The notes under the pieces were generated by a model. That model made no database searches. It saw only the letters and a list, made by a program, of their open reading frames with translations, and was not told the origin of the DNA. The translations under genes and the position numbers were made by a program. Positions 27,152 to 36,100 of a DNA stretch of 64,000 nt are shown piece after piece (within the stretch, counting starts at the first letter, position 1; the number at the start of each line of letters is the position of its first letter). This DNA comes from Candidatus Altimarinota bacterium (GTDB lineage: Bacteria; Cyanobacteriota; Cyanobacteriia; Cyanobacteriales; Microcystaceae), in the NCBI GenBank assembly GCA_012031035.1, contig JAAUUT010000005.1:32902-96901 (forward strand). The letters are read 5' to 3'.

Positions 27152-28304
27152 TTATCCCAAACCATAAAAACGCATGGGATTATCCCAAAGAATTTTTTGT
27201 ATGGTTTTTCTTGGATAATCTTTCTTCGAGATCGATAACTTCCTCTAGCGCCTCTGGGTCGTGGTCTATATGAGGAAAATCAGAACCGAAGAGTAAATTA
27301 TCTTCGCCGATATATTTGATAACTTCAGTTAAATAAGGCTCGTCTGGCTCGATAGAAACAAAGCACTGACGGCGGAAATAGTCCGAAGGCTTCATCTTTA
27401 CATTATCTTTCACTTCCCAGGCAAGATGTTTGTATTCCGCTTCGTCTAGCCGCCACAACCAATAAGGCAACCAACCGCAACCCGCCTCAAGAAATGCGAC
27501 TCTGAGATTGGGATGACGTTCCAAAACGCCTCCTTCAAGCAATGCCAGAAACGCCATCATCTGTTCCATCGGATGAGAGCAGGCGTGCATGGCAAAACGG
27601 CTATTAAACCGATCTGCTCCTGTGGTTGGCAATCGACTATGACTCCCTTCATGAATGCTCACAGCGATTCCCAACCGCTCGCACTCAGTCCAAAATGGTT
27701 CGTAAGCGCGATCGCTCAGGAGTCTTCCTTTAACTGGATTTGGGCGCAAAAAGACGGCTTTCCAGCCAAAATCTGCAATTCGCCGCAATTCTGGAACCAT
27801 TTCATCGGGCGCGTGTAGGTTAATTGCGCCTACCCCTTTAAACAATAAGGGGTCGTAGCTACAAAAGTCTCGCAACCAATTGTTATAAGCGCGAACGAGC
27901 GCTCCGGCAAGTTGCCCGTCCATTGTATCGATCGCAAACATCCATAATCCAATGGTTGGATAGAGAAAGGAAAGGTCAATACCCATCCGCCTCATCGCCT
28001 GAGCATGAGCTTCTGGATTGCAACCCAGGGCGCTAGAACCGTGTTTAGCGTACTCTTGGATTGTGAGTTTGACTCCCTCACTCCAGATTTCATCGGATAT
28101 CTTGTGATAAATTTTCTCGCCCTCAACTTCTAAATCCTTAAGCGGTGGCGAAAAGATATTAATATTAATAACGCCTTCTGTGCTTGAAGATACCGATTGA
28201 TAAGGAGCGCGACTCTTAAATTCCGGTTCGAGATACTCTTCCCAAATTTCGATGGGTTCTGTGACATGACCGTCTGAATCGATGATTTGATAGCCTTTTA
28301 ACAT
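27152..28304 (-). CDS. Amidohydrolase_2 family metal-dependent hydrolase, C-terminal frameshift
   Basis: The protein starts MLKGYQIIDSDGHVTEPIEI and has VSIHEGSHSRLPTTGADRF, ACSHPMEQMMAFLALLEGGV and LLFGSDFPHIDHD. These fit the TIM-barrel PF04909 family (ACMS decarboxylase or 2-amidohydrolase type), whose members are cytoplasmic decarboxylases or hydrolases. As read, it ends at 27180 with SKKNHTKNSLG. Removing one A from the 5-A run (T-run 27205-27209 on +) restores TIQKILWDNPMRFYGLG and a stop at 27152, the family's usual C-terminus. It lies 118 bases after the YcaO gene on the same strand, so it may belong to the RiPP operon. Confidence 0.8.
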
Positions 28305-28422
28305 AGGTCACACTAAATTTTGGATTCAACTTTTTACAAAAATGGGATCGCCTCTGCGACGGACTTCTGATTCTTTCCCTTGGTAAGGAAAGAGTGCCAA
28401 AAGTGGGAACCTTTGCGCGAAA

Positions 28423-30678
28423 TCAGAGAAAAATAGGAATAGGATTTAATTGCTCCTCCTGCAAAGGCGTTGAAAATTTGCTTAATTTCACCGGAACGTC
28501 ATAAAGTCTTCCAGGAGCCAATCTTTTCCAAAAATGTCGCATTTGGGGAACCACTACTTTGACGACGTTTAAACCAATGTCAGGACGAGTTTGATCTAGC
28601 ACTAGCATTTCCATCCCATGCTGGGCGGCAGTTTCTATACAAGCCATCACATCGACAAGTAAATCATCATTTTCCCATCGGGGATAGTCGGCGTAGGTTT
28701 TTGGCGCAATGCTTTCATCTGGCAATAGATAAGGCTGATTTTTTAGGGTAGCTGTCCGCCACCACTCCATCGCTAACGCATCGGGGAGAGTATATTGAGT
28801 GCTACCATCGGGAGCAACTGATAAAACGGCGGGAAGCACTTGATTGAGTTCTGTTAAAGCTCGCGTTATTCCTATAATTGGGTCAAAATGAGCGCCAAAG
28901 CTATAGATAATATCTTCTATATTAGAATCGCATCTTCGAGAAAGTGCAACAAAAACCGGAATATTGAGATCGCTGGTGAGATCGAGTACCCAAAGTTCGC
29001 GGTTGAGACTGCGATAATAGTCTTTCAGGGCGTGAAAATAAGGTTGGTCGAAACTATCTAAATCGACGGCGGGTTGCTTGAGGCGATTGTACCACCACAA
29101 AGCTACGCCATCTCGCTCTACCAACTCCATAAACCCTTGCAGAATGGCTTCTTCTTTGGTATTTCCTGCCGCAGTCCCATTAGAATCAGCCCAGCAATAG
29201 GGACTGTCCGATGTTGGATAGCCGTAATAACAATAAGCTGTCGGTAAATACTTAAATTCTTTGTGCGTCAAAGACCAAATTGGTGTCCATTCAATTTCTC
29301 TATCTTCGTCGAAGGGAGCGGGCACTCTTTGAAAAAAGCTCGGACAAGTGTTATTCCATTCTTGACGGGTTTGATATTGGCGATCGCTAAAGTTCATACA
29401 ATGATTGGGGTGAATCGCCATTTCTCTCATTGCTTTGTAAGTGCTTTTACGTCGAATTTCATTACCCTGATAAATGCCAGAATATCGTTCGAGGGCTTCG
29501 CAAAGCGCGCTAGCTTTTGCCTGAATCTCGGTTTTTCCTTTGCCGCCGCTTTTTCCCCGCAAGTTTTCCCGCAGGAAAAATAAATTATCGAACATGGTGG
29601 CAAAGTTATGTCCGGCCGCATAAATGGGCGTTAAGCTGTTACTCGATTGGGAGGCTCGTTTGAGTCCTCTAACGGCTCCCACTAGCGGGCTAATGTGATG
29701 CTCGTATTTTGCGATCGTTGCTTCTGGTGCTATACAGCGATGTCCGCCGTCAGTGGTAAAGGTTTTCTTACGGCTTTCTAAGGTAATGGGTAAAGGTTTT
29801 CTGTTGCTGTTACTATACTCTGCCTCTCCGCAAACAGGACATTGAGGACGTTTAATTAATAAGTGATTTTGGATTTGCAGAGATAGGGTATCGAAAGTAA
29901 TGAGATTGCCTTCTAAGGTTTTGTTTTCTCCTTGGGCGATCCATTTTGCTACTTCGGTGGCTGCTAAATTGAGTCCCATTTGTAGTGTCGAAGGTAGCTT
30001 GGCAAAGGATGTCGGCAGAGGCGTAGAGATGCCTTTTTGTTTCTGGATAAATGTTTCAATGGGACGGTTGGATCGCAGGCGTTGCGCTAGGCATTCCCAG
30101 CAACCCGTTTTGTCGGGATAAAAGATTGGCCCGATCCAAATCCTCGTCCCTGTTGGTTTTATGAGCATCCAAGGACGTTGGGATTGTATTGCTTTTTGGT
30201 TAAATTCTTCTAACTCGACTTGCAGATAGTCGTCAACGATTACTATATTTAAGTCTCCTTCCTTATCCACTTGAATGTCCATTGCTGCGAGGGTGGAGAT
30301 GAAGGATTGTGCTGGAAGATCGCTCAATGTCGTGACTGAGACTTTAGTGGTTTGCCATCGATCGCGTATTTGGGTGAAATCGCCATTTAGAAGTTCCCAA
30401 AATGCTACTAAATCCGATGGTAGCCTATCTTGGCTTTCTACTAAGTAGCCTTTTTGCTCCATCAGCATGAGTGCATAGTAAATTTCCGCAGCAGCAGCTT
30501 GTTCTTCCAAAAGGTTAACGATGTCGTCAACCGAATTCCGTCCGTCAATTAGGGGGGCTAAGAGTTCGTATAGACGACCCGTCAGGGTAAAATATTCTGA
30601 TTCGGATAGCAGAAATACGCCGACAGATTCTACTATCTCGACGTGGAAACAACTTTTAAATTTAGGTTGCTTGAGCAT
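28423..30678 (-). CDS. TOMM cyclodehydratase: fused leader-binding/ThiF-like and YcaO domains
   Basis: From ATG 30678 the product is 751 aa. Residues 1-90 form a winged-helix-like leader-binding region (FHVEIVESVGVFLLSESEYF). Residues 110-300 resemble the E1/ThiF-like partner, with paired CxxC motifs (GCWECLAQ and PQCPVCGEAE) that should bind zinc. From about 330 onward is YcaO, with GKGKTEIQAKASALCEALER, GNTKEEAILQGFMELVERDG and GITRALTELNQVLP supplying the ATP/Mg ligands. The C-terminus NPIPIFL resembles the Pro-rich end of azole-forming YcaO enzymes. It should cyclodehydrate Cys or Ser/Thr of a ribosomal peptide to thiazoline or oxazoline. GTG 30723 would be an alternative start. Confidence 0.9.
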   Translation of the reverse strand: MLKQPKFKSCFHVEIVESVGVFLLSESEYFTLTGRLYELLAPLIDGRNSVDDIVNLLEEQAAAAEIYYALMLMEQKGYLVESQDRLPSDLVAFWELLNGDFTQIRDRWQTTKVSVTTLSDLPAQSFISTLAAMDIQVDKEGDLNIVIVDDYLQVELEEFNQKAIQSQRPWMLIKPTGTRIWIGPIFYPDKTGCWECLAQRLRSNRPIETFIQKQKGISTPLPTSFAKLPSTLQMGLNLAATEVAKWIAQGENKTLEGNLITFDTLSLQIQNHLLIKRPQCPVCGEAEYSNSNRKPLPITLESRKKTFTTDGGHRCIAPEATIAKYEHHISPLVGAVRGLKRASQSSNSLTPIYAAGHNFATMFDNLFFLRENLRGKSGGKGKTEIQAKASALCEALERYSGIYQGNEIRRKSTYKAMREMAIHPNHCMNFSDRQYQTRQEWNNTCPSFFQRVPAPFDEDREIEWTPIWSLTHKEFKYLPTAYCYYGYPTSDSPYCWADSNGTAAGNTKEEAILQGFMELVERDGVALWWYNRLKQPAVDLDSFDQPYFHALKDYYRSLNRELWVLDLTSDLNIPVFVALSRRCDSNIEDIIYSFGAHFDPIIGITRALTELNQVLPAVLSVAPDGSTQYTLPDALAMEWWRTATLKNQPYLLPDESIAPKTYADYPRWENDDLLVDVMACIETAAQHGMEMLVLDQTRPDIGLNVVKVVVPQMRHFWKRLAPGRLYDVPVKLSKFSTPLQEEQLNPIPIFL

Positions 30679-30771
30679 CGTTCTCTTTGGCGAATAGATC
30701 TGGTGTTTTTTTGTCTTACGCACAGACGCAGAGAAAAGCGCTGATTGATAGGTTATGCTAGTAGAGCGCGA

Positions 30772-31872
30772 TTAATTTTGGCGAGTTTTATTTCGTTTTA
30801 AGAGAAAGCCTGCACCGACGATTACTAGTCCTGTAATAAGTCTGGGTTCTGGGATAGAGACTGCATTGTTATTTTGCACAATACTATCTATCCAGTCGGC
30901 ATAAAAAGAGACGCGAGTATCGACTGAAAATTCACCGAAACTTGAGTCCGTTATTGTTGGCGTGACATCTGTGGATAACATGCGATCGCTGTAGTCAGCA
31001 CCGAAACCATAAGACGTTATGCCAGCAATGAGTCCATCAATAAAATTTGGACTGCCAGAATCCCCTGGCGACGAATTGACTTCGTTTAACCCCAAGCCTA
31101 AATTGGCATACTCAGATCCAAAAATAACACCAAAAGCATCATTTTCGGGACGACCGCTATCAAAATCGTAGGCTAGTTTTGTTTCGTCGGGAATTACCGG
31201 ATGGTTTTGCGTCAGACCGTTTAATAGTTCTCCGGTTGCCTCGTAAGTATTGCTACCGAAGCGCTTTTGATAATCAAAGTCTGCCAACGAAAGTCCCGCA
31301 CCGCGATCGCCCGTTCCCAATGCTCCATAACCTACTAAATTAAAAACTTTACCGATTTCGTTGCTATCTCTGTAGATGTCGTATCGAGTCAGTTGTTGCG
31401 GCGCTTGGGTCGTTAATTCGATAATGGCAATGTCATTGGCAAGATTGGAATCTTCGTATTCTGGATGGATAAAAAATTGGGCTGCCGAAAGCTTAGCCTC
31501 GCCAAAGTCTATTATATAGTCTTGCGGCTTCATTGAAAAAAGGCAGTGAGCAGCAGAGAGAAGATGCAAACCTGTTTTTAAAAGCGATGCCGAACAAGAA
31601 CGAAAGTTATTTTCTTGACCTGCTAATCTGGCAACGCCCTTAAAACCCGATGTTATGTAATCTTCTGGATTGCCTACTGTTGCCACCCGTCGTTGACCTG
31701 GACTAGTTTCTAAATTAAGCGTGGTGGCCCCTACTTGCGAAGCACTAGCTACACTGGTAAGTAGTCCCAGAAAAACAACAAATGGTTTGACTTTTATTGC
31801 GATCGGTTTTGGCGTTGCTCTCCGGGCGATCTTCCTTGGCGGATGTGCCGGAAGCATTCTTGCATCTGCCAT
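30772..31872 (-). CDS. Trypsin-like serine protease with PEP-CTERM anchor
   Basis: The 366-aa protein has a basic N-terminus and a signal segment (FVVFLGLLTSVASASQV). The chymotrypsin-fold catalytic triad is visible as His109 (LLSAAHCLF), Asp147 (LANDIAIIEL) and Ser272 (SSPGDSGSPNF). The C-terminus is SIPEPRLITGLVIVGAGF plus LLKRNKTRQN: a PEP motif, a hydrophobic helix and a basic tail, as in exosortase substrates. It is therefore exported and probably surface-anchored or released. It lies between the RiPP precursor and the YcaO enzyme on the same strand, with 113 and 93 bases of spacing, and could remove the leader peptide outside the cytoplasm (inference). Confidence 0.85.
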   Translation of the reverse strand: MADARMLPAHPPRKIARRATPKPIAIKVKPFVVFLGLLTSVASASQVGATTLNLETSPGQRRVATVGNPEDYITSGFKGVARLAGQENNFRSCSASLLKTGLHLLSAAHCLFSMKPQDYIIDFGEAKLSAAQFFIHPEYEDSNLANDIAIIELTTQAPQQLTRYDIYRDSNEIGKVFNLVGYGALGTGDRGAGLSLADFDYQKRFGSNTYEATGELLNGLTQNHPVIPDETKLAYDFDSGRPENDAFGVIFGSEYANLGLGLNEVNSSPGDSGSPNFIDGLIAGITSYGFGADYSDRMLSTDVTPTITDSSFGEFSVDTRVSFYADWIDSIVQNNNAVSIPEPRLITGLVIVGAGFLLKRNKTRQN

Positions 31873-31985
31873 AATCTTAATTGATTTAAAACAATGAATG
31901 AGGATGGGTTAGGCTGATTTAACCCATCTTCAAGAATTAAGTATTTTAGAAACTCGCGAGATATTAGCTTAAAAAACCCAATATC

Positions 31986-32300
31986 TTAGCAACACATACG
32001 ACAAACCGATGCTAGGTCTACTCCGCCTAAACTCCAAGCACTAAGTTGTTCGTCGCTTAAATCGCTAGGTTTAGAAGGCAGATCGATCTGATAGATTGTC
32101 ATGCCATCAGCCCCTTGAAGAACTGGAGCATTGCTAGAATCTTGATTGACAACGATCTTGACACAATCTTCTAGGAAAATGCCTGCTTCTCTGAGAATTT
32201 CGGTTGGTTCGCTGATGAAACGCTTGCGAAATTCATCGTCCATCCATGCTTTAGCTACAAGTTTGGATACTGCAACTTCTAAAGATTTTGTTAGTTTCAT
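31986..32300 (-). CDS. RiPP precursor with nitrile-hydratase-like (NHLP) leader
   Basis: This 104-aa peptide has an NHLP leader: AVSKLVAKAWMDDEFRKRFI with SEPTEILREAGI resembles the alpha subunit of nitrile hydratase. The DLSDEQLSAW segment ends in a double glycine (92-93). The remaining core is VDLASVCRMCC, with Cys100, Cys103, Cys104 and Ser98 available for heterocyclisation. A strong ribosome-binding site (AAGGGAG) precedes ATG 32300. The gene leads a leftward group with a protease and a YcaO cyclodehydratase, the minimal set for a thiazole/oxazole-modified peptide. No transporter or flavin dehydrogenase is adjacent. The assignment rests on leader resemblance, the GG site and context. Confidence 0.9.
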   Translation of the reverse strand: MKLTKSLEVAVSKLVAKAWMDDEFRKRFISEPTEILREAGIFLEDCVKIVVNQDSSNAPVLQGADGMTIYQIDLPSKPSDLSDEQLSAWSLGGVDLASVCRMCC

Positions 32301-33168
32301 CTTTATTCTCCCTTAAGAGTCTGTGTTGATTCCCCATCAATTTACATGAAGGTTTTACAATGATGACAGCGTAATTGCACTGAACTTGAAACTAGAGTCA
32401 AAAATATTTTTCAGTATTTACACGGAATTCATAAATCATAAATTAACAAATATTTACATATTCTGAATAGGTCGGACAAAATTAAACAGCGATAATTCTC
32501 GTTTGTCTTTTTTGCTAAAGTTGTCTTAACCATAAACATACATAAATTAGTTTTATTTGCATAATATTTTTTAAGTTGATTTTTTCAAGTTAAGAACTCT
32601 ACAATAATAATTCCTTCATCGATCTATTTAACTTGCATTGTTAAGCAATCGTTTCAAGGATTGATTTTTAAAAAAAAAGAATATAAATTGATAAGGTGAA
32701 GACAAATAGGCTGTAAGCTTATAACTATCCATTCTTGTTTGGTGAAAGCCTACAAAAAATAGAGAGATAGAACGGGAAAAGTCAACCCGTATTTGCTAGG
32801 TAATTATTTTTAGTAACTATTGCTGAATCAAAATTTTCTAAAATGAAAGTTGATTTTAGTTTTGTTGTCGTAGCCCAAAGCAATTGGGCGTTGCTCCTCT
32901 CCTTGGGCAATTGCACCTTTAGCTTTTCCGAGTGCTTGTTTTTGTTAACCAGATAGCTAGAGCAGTTAGCGATCGCCGAATCTTTTCGACTTTTTAATCT
33001 TTTCTCGCCCAGCTTGCTCGTTATTCTGGGTTGGTATTAGACATATTTGGTAAGTATGCTTGTTATTTCCGCAACTATACAACCTAGCGTTCTTAAGGGC
33101 TATCTTCATTGCAATTAGCCTTACTCAGACTCATCGATTAACTGGGATGCTATACGAGAAAAAAGTAG
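32301..33168. promoter_or_regulatory. Long divergent spacer between RiPP precursor and giant kinase
   Basis: The 868-base AT-rich spacer must contain the promoters of both divergent units. Poly-A runs (32670-32679) and two CCCAA/TTGGG-containing segments near 32873-32920 are visible, but no clear -35/-10 pair, riboswitch or gene. The length leaves room for a small RNA or several regulator sites. Confidence 0.45.
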
Positions 33169-36100
33169 ATGATAGTTATGACAGAAGGCAAAATCCAAGT
33201 TCTAGAAAAAATCTTTACGGGTGTTAGTACAACTATCTATCGGGGATACGACGATCGCATTCAAAAGCCAGTTATTGTTAAAGTCCTTAACTCGATCTAT
33301 CCTTCTCTACAAGAGATTGCCCGCTTGAGATATGAATATGGAATTATTCAAAACCTCGATTGCCAAGGCATTGTTAAGCCTTATGGAATAGAAAGAAACG
33401 AGCATGGATTAGCGCTGGTTTTAGAAGATTTTGGCGGTCAATCTCTCAAGCAGATCTTAACAGATCGTTCCATTTCTTTAATTGAGTGTCTGCGAATAGC
33501 AAGCGCCATAGCAGACATTTTTGACCGACTGCACGCAATCCCGATTCTGCACAAAGATATCAACCCTGCCAACATCATCATCAATCCCATCACAGGCGAG
33601 GTAAAAATTGCTGACTTTGGCATCGCCTCTCACCTGTCTCTAGAGAATCCAAGCATCTGTCACCTTAACTTGCTCGAAGGCACTCCTGCCTACATTTCAC
33701 CAGAGCAAACTGGGAGGATGAACCGTTCGATTGACTACCGCACTGACTTTTATTCTCTAGGCGCAACGCTTTATGAAATGCTTACAGGGAAGTTACCTTT
33801 CGAGTCTAGCGATTTGAATGAGTTGGTTCACTGCCATCTAGCGAAATCTCCCATACCACCCCACCAGCTTAATCGAGAGATTCCTGAAACTATTTCTTCA
33901 ATTGTCATGAAACTCATGGCAAAAAAAGCAGAAGACCGATACCAAAGCTCGGCGGGACTAAAATTTGACCTAGAAATCTGTCTGGAGCAACTACAAACGA
34001 CAGGAATAACCGACGAATTTACGCTAGGACAACGAGACAGAAGCAATCAATTACAAATTCCCCAAAAACTCTACGGACGAGAAAGGGAAGTACAAACGCT
34101 CTTGGATGCCTTTGAGCGAGTGAGTCAGGGAGATGTCGAGCTAGTATTGGTTTCCGGTTATTCGGGGATTGGCAAAACGTCAGTTGTCAATGAAGTTCAC
34201 AAACCAATTATCAAAGCGCGAGGATATTTTTTAGCTGGCAAGTTCGAGCAACTGAAGCGCAATGTTCCTTATGCTGCTTTCGTAGAAGCTTTTGGAAACT
34301 TAATCCGTCATCTGTTGACAGAAAGTTCTCAAGTGCTGACACTTTGGAAGGAAAAGTTATTAAACGCCCTCGAAGGCAACGGTCAGATTATTATCGATTT
34401 GATTCCCGAAGTCGAACTAATTATCGGCGAACAGTCTAAAGTTGCTTTACTACAGCCATCCGAGGCACAAAATCGATTCAATCGAGCGTTGCAGAAATTT
34501 ATCAGTGTTTTTACGCAACCCGAACATCCTTTAGTATTATTTCTCGACGATTTACAGTGGGCGGATTTAGCCTCGCTTCAATTATTACAGACTTTGATAG
34601 CGGCGATCGCCAACATTTATTAGTGATTGGTGCGTATCGAAATAACGAAGTCAGTCCGACTCATCCCTTAACCGAGACGGTTGATAAAATTGTTAAATCC
34701 GGTACTCTAGTAAATCGGATCGCTATTGAGTCTTTAGCACAAACCTATATCGAGCAAATGATAGCCGAAACGCTCGATCTCACTTCAGAAGCTAAAGAAA
34801 TAATCGATTTTGCCGCTTTATTATTTCAAAAAACCCAAGGCAATCCTTTTTTTATTACCCAACTTCTCAAAACTCTCTATTCCGAAAAATTGCTTGCTTA
34901 CGACATTAGAGCAGATAAATGGCAGTGGGATATCGAGCAAATTCAAGCAGTTGGCATCACTGACTATCATGTGGTGGAACTCATCGCTAGAAATCTCGTT
35001 AAGTTGCCAGAAATGACTCAACAAGTCTTAAAGTTAGCTGCTTGTTTGGGCAATCAATTTAATCTGGAAATGTTGGCGATCGTTAATGAAGAATCGGTTA
35101 AAGTAACAGCAGAACAATTATGGGAAGCGATTAAAGCGGGTTTAGTTTTACCCGCCAACAATACTTACACAATTCCGCTAGTATGCGCGCAAGAAGAATT
35201 AGCATCGAGTGACGCTCTTAAGGTTAATTATAAGTTTTTGCACGATCGCGTCCAGCAAGCAGCATATTCTCTCATTTCTGAAGCCGAGAAGAAAGTAACT
35301 CATCTTAAAATTGGTCAATTACTACTCAAAAATTTATCGCCAGATGAGAGAAAAGAAAATATTTTTACCCTCGTTAATCAACTCAATTTCAGTCTCGATT
35401 TAATTACTACTCAATGCCAAAAAGATGAGCTAGCCGAACTGAATTTAATAGCAGGTCAACAAGCAAAGTTAGCAACGGCTTATGAAGCTGCGAAAAACTA
35501 TTTAAATGTTGCTTTAGGCGTTTTAGCAGATAATAGCTGGAGTTATAATTATAAATTCACTTTAACGCTTTACACTGAAGCGATAGAAACAGAATATCTT
35601 ACCAGTAATTTTGAGCCTTCTAATACTTTGGCTGAAATCGCTCTTAAACAAGTTAAAACCTTGTTAGAGCAGGTCAAAATTTATGAGTTACAAATTTATG
35701 CTTATATTGCTCAAAATAAGATGCAAACAGCGTTGGAGCTTGGCTTGCAAGTTCTAGATAAACTCGATATTAAATTGGAGAAAGAACCTCCTCAAATTGT
35801 TGCGATCGAGGAATTAGAGTTCTTGCCAGAAATGAACGATATTTATAAACTGTCGGCAATAGAAATTTTAATTGCTATTGCCGATCCCGCTTACGTTAGT
35901 CGTCCCGATCTTTGGCTATCACTTATCTTTACTCAAATCGCTCTTTGTCTTCAATATGGGAATTCACCTAAAGCGTCTTATTCCTATATTACTTACGGTC
36001 TATTTTTGTGTGGTTCTCTTTCAAATATAGAAACTGGATACCGCTTTGGTAAACTCGCTTTAAACTTGTTAGAAAAATTTAATAGTGAAGCGCTAAAAGC

